Source: JALHOP01 sp964484195
GTDB taxonomy: Bacteria; Myxococcota; XYA12-FULL-58-9; JALHOP01
Direction: 5' to 3'
Assembly: GCA_964484195.1 (NCBI GenBank)
Contig: CAZAER010000001.1
Coordinates: 992,001-1,056,000 of the forward strand
DNA length: 64,000 nt
In this document: piece after piece, positions 35,699 to 44,275 of the stretch
Numbering within the stretch: the stretch's first letter is position 1
How the letters are laid out: each line of letters starts with the position of its first letter
The notes under the pieces: model-generated
What the model was told of the DNA's origin: nothing
Databases searched by the model: none
The model's input: only the letters and a program-made list of their open reading frames with translations
Made by a program: the position numbers and the translations under genes

Positions 35699-35914
35699 TC
35701 GGTCTCCTCCGCGAGACCGATCTGGTGGTGCCCCATGCACCGCGCGAGTCCGGCCCCGCTATGTATTCGGGATCGGTATCGGCGGCCAGATGACCGAATT
35801 GCGTAATTTTGGCGCTAGAGGATGGAGGCGCGCACTTTTTTACGCTGGTATTACACGGGGATGGCGGACGGCGCGATCACTCGCGCCGCCCTCCAAACCG
35901 CGACGAGCCAGGCC
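35699..35914. other. Gap of 216 bases between two minus-strand genes
   Basis: Only the ribosome binding site of the Pro/Gly-rich gene (GGAGGAG on the minus strand, just right of 35698) is identifiable here. A locally AT-rich patch at about 35795-35860 may hold its promoter. No convincing gene or RNA was seen. Confidence 0.35.
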
Positions 35915-36340
35915 TTAGCCGACGCGCCACATAATCGAAACGACGACCATCCAAACGCCCACGCCGATGGCGGCGAGGCCGAACTTGGTCTGGTACGGCG
36001 CGAGCTTCGCGACCGTCTGATCCATGCGCTTGTTGGCTTCCGGATTCTTCACGAACGTCTTGAAGATACCGACGCCGAGCAAGATGCCGAGAGCCAGCTG
36101 CAGAACAGCGCTCGCGGTGAAGGTGATCCAGAAGATTGGCACGATGGTGAGCCAGTTCATGTTCAGGATCGCGCTGATCACGCCCCATGCGCCCCAGATC
36201 GCCGAGACCGCCCCGATCCAACCCTGGTATGGCACCAGCTTGTCGATGGCTTCTTTCGCGTCCGGGCGCTTCGAGACGATGAGCGTCGCCGCGCCGAGAA
36301 TTCCCAAGACAGCAAGCCAAATGCCCGAGACTAGACCCAC
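35915..36340 (-). CDS. Small inner-membrane protein with four predicted transmembrane segments
   Basis: The 141-residue protein has hydrophobic segments at about 4-22, 40-60, 65-90 and 118-138, with short charged loops (SKRPDAKEAIDKL, KNPEANKRMDQTV). The two halves look alike: each has a VPYQ/APYQ motif after a basic helix (KLVPYQGW, KLAPYQTKF), suggesting internal duplication. No known family. The ATG at 36340 is followed directly by the first membrane helix. Confidence 0.7.
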   Translation of the reverse strand: MGLVSGIWLAVLGILGAATLIVSKRPDAKEAIDKLVPYQGWIGAVSAIWGAWGVISAILNMNWLTIVPIFWITFTASAVLQLALGILLGVGIFKTFVKNPEANKRMDQTVAKLAPYQTKFGLAAIGVGVWMVVVSIMWRVG

Positions 36341-36413
36341 GTTCTCTCCTGTTTACGATGGAACTGCAGTGCGGGGGGCAGCGTAGCACCAAAACGCGGG
36401 GTCGGTGGAAGAC

Positions 36414-37409
36414 CTAACTTTGGGGTGTCGCTGCGAGGTCGTCGAAGCGCTTCCAGCGATAGATTGCGACCGACACCAGCCAGCTGCCCACGAAGAGCGC
36501 GACGACCACCGCTCCTAGGCTCGCGAGGCTGTCGTTGACGCCTTGCACTGTCCGCCAAAACGGTCCATCGAGGCCGAGCCGGTCGCCGACGAGGTGCAAT
36601 GCCTCGACGCCACCGATGACCAGGGCCACGGCCACGGACGCGCCGGTCATCGTGAGGTTGTACCAGAGCTTGCGCGCCGGCCGCACGAACGCCCAGCGAT
36701 AGGCGCGCACCATGAGAACGCTGTCGGTAGTGTCGACGAGAGCCATCGCCGCGGTGAACAAGGCGGGGAAGACCATCACCTCGAGCACCTTCAAACCGCC
36801 AGCCGCGCTGCTCGCCGACATGCCGAGCAAGCCGACCTCGGTCGCGGTGTCGAAGCCGAGGCCGAACAGGAAACCCAAGGGATACATGTGCCCGGCGCGA
36901 CCGATCGCTCCGAAGGTCCCGCCGAAGACGCGGGCGAGCAGGCCCGCGGGCGCGACGCCCATCTCGAGGGGCTCACCACGCTGCGCCCGCACGAAGGCTC
37001 GCCAGATGCCACGCAACACCAAGAGATTGAGCACCCCGACGATCAGCAGAAAGGTCGCCGAGGTGGCGGCGCCGACGAAGGCGCCGATGCGTGCGACTTC
37101 TTCGATGAACGCTTGGAAGTGGGTGGCGGCGCTCGCCACCGCGGCGGTCGCGAGCACCACGACGGTGGCGTGACCAAGCGAGAAGTAGAGCCCGACGTGC
37201 TCGGCGCGCTTGTTCTCTTGAACGAGCTTGCGCACCACGTTGTCGATGGCCGCGATGTGATCGGCGTCGACTGCGTGACGCAAGCCGAAGACATAAGCGA
37301 GCAGCGCCATGGCGAGGAGCGCCGGGCGATCGGCGAACGCGACGTACGCCCATATCCACGCCGCGAGGTTCGCAAGCGCAAGTCCGATGTAGGTCGGGAC
37401 GAGGCTCAT
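36414..37409 (-). CDS. Nickel/cobalt transporter, NiCoT (HoxN/NixA) family
   Basis: The 331-residue inner-membrane protein carries both NiCoT signatures: HAVDADHIAAIDN in helix II, which holds the metal-binding residues, and LGFDTATE further on. About eight hydrophobic helices are visible. It imports Ni2+ or Co2+ with high affinity. The ATG at 37409 overlaps the stop of the larE gene by four bases (37406-37409); the longer frame to 37691 runs inside larE. Coupling to larE points to nickel, for the nickel-pincer cofactor. Confidence 0.92.
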   Translation of the reverse strand: MSLVPTYIGLALANLAAWIWAYVAFADRPALLAMALLAYVFGLRHAVDADHIAAIDNVVRKLVQENKRAEHVGLYFSLGHATVVVLATAAVASAATHFQAFIEEVARIGAFVGAATSATFLLIVGVLNLLVLRGIWRAFVRAQRGEPLEMGVAPAGLLARVFGGTFGAIGRAGHMYPLGFLFGLGFDTATEVGLLGMSASSAAGGLKVLEVMVFPALFTAAMALVDTTDSVLMVRAYRWAFVRPARKLWYNLTMTGASVAVALVIGGVEALHLVGDRLGLDGPFWRTVQGVNDSLASLGAVVVALFVGSWLVSVAIYRWKRFDDLAATPQS

Positions 37410-38203
37410 GACGCCGTCCGCAAGAACGCACTGCCGTTGACGTAAGGCGCGAACGCTACGTGCGCAGGAGCAATGCCGTGTGTCCGCGCGAGCGCACTGA
37501 CTCGGTCCGCGACCTCGCCCTGCTCTACCAGCTCGACCCCGAGCTCGATGACGATTCCGCTGGCGCGGACACGGCAGCGCACCACGGCGTCCGCACCCAA
37601 GCGCAGACGCAGGAAAGCCTCGACTTCTTCGACGAAGCGCAGGCGCGCCCTGGAAATTGCGATGCCGGTCTCGATGCGGCTCGACAGGCACGGCGATGCC
37701 GGGAGCTCCGCGACATCGGCGAGCCCCAAGGTCCGGGCGAGCTCGCGCACCGCGCCCTTCGCCATCTCGGCCTCGACGAACGGATGGACGACGCCCGCGT
37801 CACGCGCCGCCGTGAGACCCGGTCGATACTCGCCGAGATCATCGACGTTGGTTCCGGACACGAGCTGCCGATCCGTCGCGCGTCTCATCGCTGCGTAGAG
37901 GTCGGTCTTGCAGAAGAAACAGCGATTCGATGGGTTCGCGACGTACCGGGGATCGTCGAGCTCGCCAGCGTCGATGCAGTGTAGGTCCCAGCCGCGCTCG
38001 CCGGCCAAGAGCTCGAGCCGCCGCCGCGCGTCACCCGGCACCGCGGGCGACACCGCGTGCAGCATGGCGACGCGGTCGCGACCCAGCTCCTCGTGTGCCA
38101 CCGCGGCGAGCGTGACGCTGTCGACGCCACCACTCACCGCGACGGCGATGGGCCCCAAGCGATGAAGGGTGCGGGCAAGCGCAAGCCTCTGGGACGACGA
38201 CAT
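37406..38203 (-). CDS. larE: LarE-type ATP-dependent sulfur transferase (nickel-pincer nucleotide synthesis)
   Basis: The 265-residue protein has the PP-loop SGGVDS at 24-29 and cysteines at 95, 98 (NRCFFCKTDL) and 172 (PCLSSR). LarE adenylates and then sulfurates the pyridinium dithiocarboxylate precursor of the nickel-pincer cofactor of lactate racemase. In some LarE the cysteine equivalent to C172 is sacrificed as sulfur donor; in others three cysteines hold an Fe-S cluster. Having all three here suggests the Fe-S type. larB, larC and larA are not in the window. It is coupled to a nickel transporter. Confidence 0.88.
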   Translation of the reverse strand: MSSSQRLALARTLHRLGPIAVAVSGGVDSVTLAAVAHEELGRDRVAMLHAVSPAVPGDARRRLELLAGERGWDLHCIDAGELDDPRYVANPSNRCFFCKTDLYAAMRRATDRQLVSGTNVDDLGEYRPGLTAARDAGVVHPFVEAEMAKGAVRELARTLGLADVAELPASPCLSSRIETGIAISRARLRFVEEVEAFLRLRLGADAVVRCRVRASGIVIELGVELVEQGEVADRVSALARTHGIAPAHVAFAPYVNGSAFLRTAS

Positions 38204-38228
38204 CGGCCGTCCTCGTATCCTCGCGAGG

Positions 38229-38783
38229 TCAACCTTGCAACGAGCTTTCGGCCTGCGCGCGGTTTTCCACCCACGTGAGCACGATGCGGTTGTAGTTCGC
38301 GCCGCCGATGATGAGCGGTTTCACCTCGCAGCTAGTGACGGTGGCCGGACCGTAGAGCTCGACGACGCCGCGCAGATAGCCCTCGATGAGCGCCGCAGGC
38401 TGCGCAATACCCGCGACGATCGCGACCCGCCCGGGCTCGAACGACTCGGTCCGCACCAAGTCACGCGCTGGCGCGCCGTGAATGAACGAATTGAAGAGCG
38501 CGCCCCAGTCTCGCATGATCTGCTCGAGGCTCATGAAGCCGAGCTTGCTGTAGCTATCGCGCGCCTGCATCACGACGCTCTGGCCGATACTAACCAAGGT
38601 TTCCCGCGGAAGCCTGGCTGCAACGGTTTGCATCATGTCGGTGAAGTCGTCCCACGGGTACAGGGCGTCCGGCTCCATCTCGGCAATGCGCCGCCGCGCC
38701 TGCGGAAACAGGACGGAGCTCGTGTTGTCGAGCATGTTGCTGACCACGAGCTTGAAGAACAACCCGGGAAGTCGACCCGGCAT
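38229..38783 (-). CDS. Hypothetical cytosolic protein, possibly heme-NO-binding/DUF2378-like
   Basis: The ATG at 38783 has AAGGGG eight bases upstream; the product is 184 residues. The pattern LYPWDDFTDMMQTVAARL followed by TLVSIGQ and a long helical domain, then a beta-rich C-terminal part, faintly resembles the heme-NO-binding and myxobacterial DUF2378 proteins. I see no certain ligand histidine, so the assignment is weak. It lies 26 bases upstream of larE on the same strand. Confidence 0.6.
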   Translation of the reverse strand: MPGRLPGLFFKLVVSNMLDNTSSVLFPQARRRIAEMEPDALYPWDDFTDMMQTVAARLPRETLVSIGQSVVMQARDSYSKLGFMSLEQIMRDWGALFNSFIHGAPARDLVRTESFEPGRVAIVAGIAQPAALIEGYLRGVVELYGPATVTSCEVKPLIIGGANYNRIVLTWVENRAQAESSLQG

Positions 38784-38892
38784 CGTCGTCCCCTTGGAGC
38801 CTACCGCGAGCGAACAGGCACCCGCGCTACCATCAATGCATACGAACGGCTCGAACCATTGGATCGTCGAAGCAGCAAAAGCGCGAGCGCTA

Positions 38893-39288
38893 TCAGTGTT
38901 TCACCATCTGGTGCCCGCGCGTCTGTTCCATACCGTGTGCCATGGTGAAACTGCAGAACGTGTAGGCGTCGTCTTCCGGGCCGGTCAGACAGTCGTAGAC
39001 CCAACGAGCCGCTTCTGGATCGTCCGGATCCGGCGACGCGTGCACCAGCAACACCTGCTTCGGATCGATCTGAATCTGGGCGATGAGCGCCTTTCCGATG
39101 AGCACGTGGCAGATGCAATCGCCTTCGCGCGTCTGGAACACGTCCCAGTGCGCGAGGTCGTGATCCTTGATGAGGGCGTCGCCGACCGAGGCCTCGAGGA
39201 TGCAGGTCGTGTGACCCGTGAGCCAGCTCCAGAAGGTTTCGAACGCGAGGGGACTTGCTGCTGCAGTACCAGCCATTCCCTCCTGCAT
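38893..39288 (-). CDS. Hypothetical protein
   Basis: The 131-residue product starts at the ATG at 39288 (or at 39276, MAGTAAA). It is acidic, with several Cys and His (CICHVLIG, TTCIL, HWDVF), no signal peptide and no recognised motif. Coding potential is supported by a well-behaved composition and by lack of a better frame. It is divergent from the amidohydrolase gene. Confidence 0.55.
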   Translation of the reverse strand: MQEGMAGTAAASPLAFETFWSWLTGHTTCILEASVGDALIKDHDLAHWDVFQTREGDCICHVLIGKALIAQIQIDPKQVLLVHASPDPDDPEAARWVYDCLTGPEDDAYTFCSFTMAHGMEQTRGHQMVKH

Positions 39289-39351
39289 AGCGCCGGCCCG
39301 TCAGCGCGACAAGGGTGTGCTCGGCGACGCAACCCGCTATTGAGCAGCTCC

Positions 39352-40629
39352 ATGAAAATCCATGCGATCGCGGCGCTGCTCCTGGCCGCAACCCCCGCTC
39401 ACGCCAAAGACGTCGTCATTCACGCAGGCAAGCTCATCGATGGCACGAGCAAGAGCGCGCGCACCAAGGTGTCGATCTTCATCAAGGACGAGCGCATCAC
39501 CAAAGTCGAGAATGGCTTCGTCGACGCAGGCAAAGCCGAGCTCATCGATCTCTCGAGCGCCACGGTGCTGCCAGGGCTCATCGATGCGCACGTCCACATC
39601 ACCGCCGAGTTCGACGGTGGCAATCCCGTCGCCGAGCAGGTGACGCGCACACGCCTGTACGACGCCTTCGCCTCGGTCGCCTTTGCGCGCCGCACCCTCG
39701 AAGCCGGCTTCACCACCGTGCGGGACGCTGGAGCGGACACCGATCTCGTGGTCGCCATGAAGCGCGCCATAGAGAAGGGACAGATCGTCGGCCCGCGCAT
39801 GTTCGTCTCGGGCGCTCCGCTCGGTCCGACCGGTGGTCACGGCGATGCCGCCAACGGCTTGGATCCCGAGCTTGCTCACCCGCGCTGGCCCGAGAACATC
39901 GTCGACAGCCCGGAAGCCGCACGCCGTATCGTGCGCGACTTCCACCGCCGCGGTGTCGATCAGATCAAGATCATGCCGTCGGGCGGTGTCCTCTCGATTG
40001 GCGACGACCCGACCATGCAGCTGATGGCAGACGACGAGATCAAGGCCGTTATCGAAACCGCGCACAACCTCGGCATGAAGGTGATGGCGCACGCCCACGG
40101 CAAAAAGGCCATCGACCGCTCCATCGAGCTCGGCGTCGACTCCATCGAGCACGGCACGTACGCTGACGCGGACTCGTACAAGCTCTTCAAGAAACACGGG
40201 GTGTATCTCGTGCCGACGATGCTCATCGCTCAGGCGGTCTACGAGGTGGCGCAGAAACATCCCGAGCAGCTGCCGCCCTCCTCCGCCGAGAAAGCGCTCG
40301 CGACCGTGCCGCGCATGCACAAAAACGTGACCGACGCCTACAAGGCAGGCGTGAAGTTCGCTTACGGCACCGACCAGGCGCTGGTGCCACACGGCCGCAA
40401 CGGCGAGGAGTTCGCGCTTTTGGTGAAGGCCGGCTTCACCCCCATCGACGCGATTCTCGCGGCCACGCAAAACGGGGCGGCGCTGCTCGGCAAGAGTAAC
40501 GACTTGGGCTCGGTGCAGGCTGGACGCTTCGCCGACATCATCGCGGTCGCGGGTGACCCGTTGGCCGACGTTACCGAGCTGCAGCGGGTGAAGTTCGTGA
40601 TGAAGGGCGGACAGGTCGTGAAGCGCTAG
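39352..40629 (+). CDS. Exported metal-dependent amidohydrolase
   Basis: The 425-residue protein has a signal peptide (cleavage near THAHA/PAHAK) and the amidohydrolase metal site: DAHVHI (HxH), a lysine in DQIKIMPSGG that is probably carbamylated, a His in MAHAHGKK, a His in SIEHGTY and an Asp in AYGTDQ. This pattern matches the imidazolonepropionase/Xaa-Pro dipeptidase-like (Sgx-type) group acting on N-acyl amino acids or dipeptides in the periplasm. The exact substrate is unknown. The ATG at 39352 starts the signal peptide. It converges on the glycosidase gene with a 59-base overlap. Confidence 0.88.
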   Translation: MKIHAIAALLLAATPAHAKDVVIHAGKLIDGTSKSARTKVSIFIKDERITKVENGFVDAGKAELIDLSSATVLPGLIDAHVHITAEFDGGNPVAEQVTRTRLYDAFASVAFARRTLEAGFTTVRDAGADTDLVVAMKRAIEKGQIVGPRMFVSGAPLGPTGGHGDAANGLDPELAHPRWPENIVDSPEAARRIVRDFHRRGVDQIKIMPSGGVLSIGDDPTMQLMADDEIKAVIETAHNLGMKVMAHAHGKKAIDRSIELGVDSIEHGTYADADSYKLFKKHGVYLVPTMLIAQAVYEVAQKHPEQLPPSSAEKALATVPRMHKNVTDAYKAGVKFAYGTDQALVPHGRNGEEFALLVKAGFTPIDAILAATQNGAALLGKSNDLGSVQAGRFADIIAVAGDPLADVTELQRVKFVMKGGQVVKR

Positions 40630-41602
40630 CGCAGGTCTCGCGCAATACAGTCTCGGCGAAGCGGCCGCGCGGCGAGAATCCGAGCGGCCCTTCGTTCACC
40701 ATGCTGTCGCCGTCGGTGAACCACTTCCACCAGTAGATGCGCCGCACGTGCGCCGAGCGGCCGAAGGTCGCGATGATGTCGCGATAGCCTTCGGCCTGCT
40801 CGCTGTCGCCCGCGAACGACGGGCCCTCGCCGGTGACCCACTCGGGCCAGACGTACGGGATTTCGCGCGCGCCGACGCGATTCATGACTCCGGTCTCGGT
40901 GATGATGATCGGCTTGTCCGCCTTGGCGGCCACGGCCTCGTAGCGCGCCTGCCAGTTGCTCGTCTTCAGTGGTGCGTAGAGCGAGATGCCGATGGCGTCG
41001 ACCAGCGGCCAAAAGCTGACTTGCTCGACCTCGTCCCAGTTCGCCGAATACACGACGTTGCCGCCGTAGACCTTGCGCACCTCGGCGATGGTGGTGGCCC
41101 ACTCCTCGGGCACCTGTTTGCTGGAGGTCTTGAGCTCGACCCCCACCACCAACGTCTCGATGTCCGCTTCGGCGGCCATGCGCGCGTTTGCCAGGATGAA
41201 CTGGCGATACGACGAGAACCATGCGGCCCAGCCATCACGGGGCGCGATGTCCCCACACCACTCACCGTTCAAGAGGTAGATCTGCGGCTTGAGCATCACG
41301 GTGAGCCCGCGTTCGTGCGCTTGCCGCGCGACGGCTCGGGCCGAAGCCAGGGTCTCCGTGCCCGGGAGCTCTTGAGGCCGCACACCGGGATCATGGAACC
41401 CGTCCATGAACGCGAAGGTGCCAATGGTGACGCTGCGCATGCCGAGGGTCGCGAGCTCGTCGAGGGTGCGCGCCGAGGCGGGGGTGCCGTAGCCGTTGGA
41501 ACCCCCGGCGGACCAGCTGTGCGCGAGGCTCATGCCGCACGGGCGGTCCTCGGTTTTGGGCTTGTTGCAAGCCGACAGAGCCACTAAAGCAGCGACCATC
41601 AT
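40571..41602 (-). CDS. GH113-like glycoside hydrolase lipoprotein
   Basis: The 343-residue product has a lipobox ending in LSAC and a TIM-barrel glycosidase resembling GH113 beta-mannanases: GMSLAH start, VMLKPQIYL, a probable acid/base Glu in VVGVELKT, GISLYAPL, and a probable nucleophile in ITETGV. It probably cleaves beta-1,4-mannan or a related polysaccharide outside the cell. Two consecutive ATGs (41602 and 41599) begin it; the first lies in CATG together with the ATG of the divergent importer gene. The last 20 residues are encoded opposite the amidohydrolase 3' end and are low-complexity. Confidence 0.82.
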   Translation of the reverse strand: MMVAALVALSACNKPKTEDRPCGMSLAHSWSAGGSNGYGTPASARTLDELATLGMRSVTIGTFAFMDGFHDPGVRPQELPGTETLASARAVARQAHERGLTVMLKPQIYLLNGEWCGDIAPRDGWAAWFSSYRQFILANARMAAEADIETLVVGVELKTSSKQVPEEWATTIAEVRKVYGGNVVYSANWDEVEQVSFWPLVDAIGISLYAPLKTSNWQARYEAVAAKADKPIIITETGVMNRVGAREIPYVWPEWVTGEGPSFAGDSEQAEGYRDIIATFGRSAHVRRIYWWKWFTDGDSMVNEGPLGFSPRGRFAETVLRETCASASRPVRPSSRTSPAAAR

Positions 41603-42629
41603 GCGCGCGGCGCTCTTCACGGCTCTCGTCTTCCTGTGCGCTTGTCGCATCGAGCGCGTTGCTCCCAACGGCGGAGGCCCTGCCCCAACGTGCGAGACCA
41701 CACCACGCGGCGAGGTGTGGGTCTACACCTCGGTGTACAAGACGGTGCTCGATCGGCTCGAGCCGTTGCTACGCGAGCGCATGCCAGAGGTGCGCGTTCA
41801 GTGGTTCCAGGCGGGCGGCGAGAAGGTGCAAGCGCGCATCGAGGCCGAGATCGCGGCGGGCGGCGTGCAAGCCGACGTCCTGATGGTGAGCGATCCGTTC
41901 CTCTACGAGCGCTTCAAGGAGGAAGGCCTGCTCGCGCCCTACGCTTCGGTGCATGCGCTCAAGATGCCGCGCACCATGGTCGACGCCGACGCGACCTACA
42001 CCGCGGCGCGCGTCGGCACGATGATCATCGTCGCGAGGAGCGACGTGAAAGATCCGCCGAAGTCGTTTCGCGACCTCTCGCACGAACGCTATCGCGGACG
42101 CATTGCCATCGGCGACCCTCTCTCTTCGGGCACTGCCACGAGCTGGGCATACTTCATGAACCGCACCTACGGGGTGCAGTACTTCCGCGAGCTACGCGCC
42201 AACCGCGCGGTCGTCGCCGGCGGTAACGCCGCGGTCCTGCAAAAGGTCGAGAGTGGTGAAGCCGACGCCGGGGTGTTGCTCATGGAGAACGCTCTGGTGG
42301 CGCGCGGCAACGGCTCGCGCATCGTCATCATCTACCCCGAGGACGGGCCCGTGGTGATTCCCGGCCACATCGCTACCTTCGAGTCGGCGCGCAACCCGGT
42401 GGCGGCGCGGGCCTTCATCGACGTCATGCTCTCCCCGGAAGGCCAGAAGGCCATCGTCGAGATCGGCGACATGCACGCGGCCGACCCGCGTCTCGCCGGC
42501 CCTCGTGGCGAGCCCCCCCTCGACGAGCTCTTGAAGCGCGGCATGCCGTGGGACGACAGCGTGCTGCCCGATGGCGTCGCGAACATCCCGCCCATGAAGC
42601 AGGCCTTCAGCGAGATCTTCGGCCGATGA
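41601..42629 (+). CDS. ABC-transporter substrate-binding lipoprotein, Fe(III)/2-aminoethylphosphonate type
   Basis: The 342-residue protein has a short signal peptide with lipobox FLCAC, then the FbpA-like start VWVYTSVY, and ADVLMVSDPFLYERF, GDPLSSGTATSWAYF, and GVLLMENAL. These mark the binding proteins of ferric iron and some phosphonate importers. The ATG at 41601 overlaps the divergent gene's ATG. Its stop overlaps the permease start in ATGA. Substrate cannot be settled from sequence; iron is the common assignment. Confidence 0.88.
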   Translation: MRAALFTALVFLCACRIERVAPNGGGPAPTCETTPRGEVWVYTSVYKTVLDRLEPLLRERMPEVRVQWFQAGGEKVQARIEAEIAAGGVQADVLMVSDPFLYERFKEEGLLAPYASVHALKMPRTMVDADATYTAARVGTMIIVARSDVKDPPKSFRDLSHERYRGRIAIGDPLSSGTATSWAYFMNRTYGVQYFRELRANRAVVAGGNAAVLQKVESGEADAGVLLMENALVARGNGSRIVIIYPEDGPVVIPGHIATFESARNPVAARAFIDVMLSPEGQKAIVEIGDMHAADPRLAGPRGEPPLDELLKRGMPWDDSVLPDGVANIPPMKQAFSEIFGR

Positions 42630-44275
42630 GGCGACCCGACGCGACGACCTGGACCGCTTGGACGCTCGCGGGGCTGCTCGTCGCTTTCGCGGTGGGGCCC
42701 ATCGTCGGACTGGTCTCGCGCGGCGTGGTCGATGCGAACGTTTTACTGGGTGAGCTGCGAAGCGCCGGGTGTTTGGCCGCAATCTGGGCCACGGCACGCA
42801 CCTCGCTCGGCGCAACTCTGGTCGCCGTCGTGCTCGGCGTACCGCTCGCCTTCTTGCTCGAGCGTACGAACCTAGCCGGGCGGCGCCTGTTCGCTTTGGC
42901 GTTCACGAGCCTCATCGCGCTCCCGCCGTTCATCCTCGGTATGGGGTGGATCCAGCTCGCGAGCCCGAGCGCGGGCTATTTGAACCGCGGCGGTGGCTGG
43001 ATCGACGTCTACGGCGCGCCCGGCATCGCCTTCGTGACCGGCACGAGCGGCCTGCCGCTGGTGATCCTCGCGGTGCAAGCGGCGCTCGCCCGCGTCGACA
43101 GCTCCCTCGAGGAGGCGGCGCGCATGAGTGGCGCGTCGCCGCTGCGCGCCATCCGCGATGCCACCCTGCCGCTCGTGCTCCCGGCAATCGTTTCGGGAGC
43201 CCTGTTGGTCTTCCTGTCCGCTTCAGCGGCCTTCGGCGTCCCCTACATGCTGGGCGTCGCCACCGCCGCGCCGATGCACGTGCTCACGACGCGCATCTAC
43301 ACGCACTTGCTCAAAGGTGGCGCCTCGGGTCTCGCCGAGGCGTCGGCGGCCTCCGCCATCTTGCTGGTCATCGCCATGGCTGCGCTCGCCGGTAGCGCCG
43401 TCGCCGGCAGACGCGGACGAGTTCGTCTCGCCGCCGGCAAGGGAGTCGTGGTGCAGCGGCTCGACCTCGGACGCTATCGCTGGCCGCTGAGCATCGCGGT
43501 GGGTGTCGTTGCGCTGGTCATCGTGGTCTTGCCGCTGGCCGCCGTCGTGGTCACCTCGTTGCTCGCCAACGCGTCGCTGCCCATTGCCTTCGAGAGCTTC
43601 ACGACCGCCCATTGGCACGAAGTGCTCCTCAATCATCGCACCGTCGGCGCGGCGGTGCGCAGCTTCGCGCTCGCCGGTTCCGCCGGAATCGTCGTCTGCG
43701 TGCTCGGCCTCGCCATCGGCGTCACGCGCGCACGCTTTAGCGGACGGGCCGCCGAACAGCTGGCTCTTTGGCCCTACGCAGTGCCGGGTACTGTCGTCGC
43801 CATGGCGCTGCTCACCGTCTACAGCATGGACATCCGCTTCATCCTGGCCGAGCGGGTCGCGTTCGTGCTCGCGCTCGCCAACAGCCTAGCCATGGTGCTG
43901 CTCGCGTACGTGGCGAAGTACCTCGCCATCGGCTCGCGCAACGTCGTCGACGGCATGAGTCAGCTCGACCCGACGCTCGCGGAAGCGGCGCGCCTCTGCG
44001 GAGCGTCGCCGCGCCGAGCGTTCGTCGACGTCGTCCTGCCGCGGCTGCGCGCTCCACTCACCGCGACCTTCGTGCTCACCTTTCTGCTCTGCGTCACCGA
44101 GCTCACCATGTCGGTGCTCATCGCGCCGCCCGGGCGGGACCTCCTCGGCACCCTCCTTTTCGACCTCCAGAGCTACGCGGATCCGGCGTCGGCTTCGGTG
44201 CTCGCCTGCGCGGTCGTGCTCGTCGTCGTGGCGGGTCTGGCTTTCACCTCGCTTGCCCCACGGAGTCGCGCGTGA
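42626..44275 (+). CDS. ABC-transporter permease with two fused domains, FbpB/AfuB-like
   Basis: The 549-residue protein has about twelve transmembrane helices in two homologous halves, each with an EAA-type cytoplasmic loop (EEAARMSGASPLRAIRDATLPLV in the first half; EAARLCGASPRRAFVDVVLP in the second). This double-permease layout is typical of ferric iron importers. The start ATG lies in the ATGA overlap with the binding protein and its stop overlaps the ATPase GTG, so all three genes are translationally coupled. Confidence 0.92.
   Translation: MRRPDATTWTAWTLAGLLVAFAVGPIVGLVSRGVVDANVLLGELRSAGCLAAIWATARTSLGATLVAVVLGVPLAFLLERTNLAGRRLFALAFTSLIALPPFILGMGWIQLASPSAGYLNRGGGWIDVYGAPGIAFVTGTSGLPLVILAVQAALARVDSSLEEAARMSGASPLRAIRDATLPLVLPAIVSGALLVFLSASAAFGVPYMLGVATAAPMHVLTTRIYTHLLKGGASGLAEASAASAILLVIAMAALAGSAVAGRRGRVRLAAGKGVVVQRLDLGRYRWPLSIAVGVVALVIVVLPLAAVVVTSLLANASLPIAFESFTTAHWHEVLLNHRTVGAAVRSFALAGSAGIVVCVLGLAIGVTRARFSGRAAEQLALWPYAVPGTVVAMALLTVYSMDIRFILAERVAFVLALANSLAMVLLAYVAKYLAIGSRNVVDGMSQLDPTLAEAARLCGASPRRAFVDVVLPRLRAPLTATFVLTFLLCVTELTMSVLIAPPGRDLLGTLLFDLQSYADPASASVLACAVVLVVVAGLAFTSLAPRSRA

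Noticed and set aside
38635..39351. A long N-terminal extension of the amidohydrolase.
   Set aside because: The ATG at 39352 starts a clear signal peptide, and the upstream part is the opposite strand of other genes.
43768..44271. A 168-codon extension upstream of the ABC-transporter ATPase.
   Set aside because: It lies inside the permease gene in another frame and is Arg/Ala-rich. The GTG at 44272 begins right at the ATPase fold.
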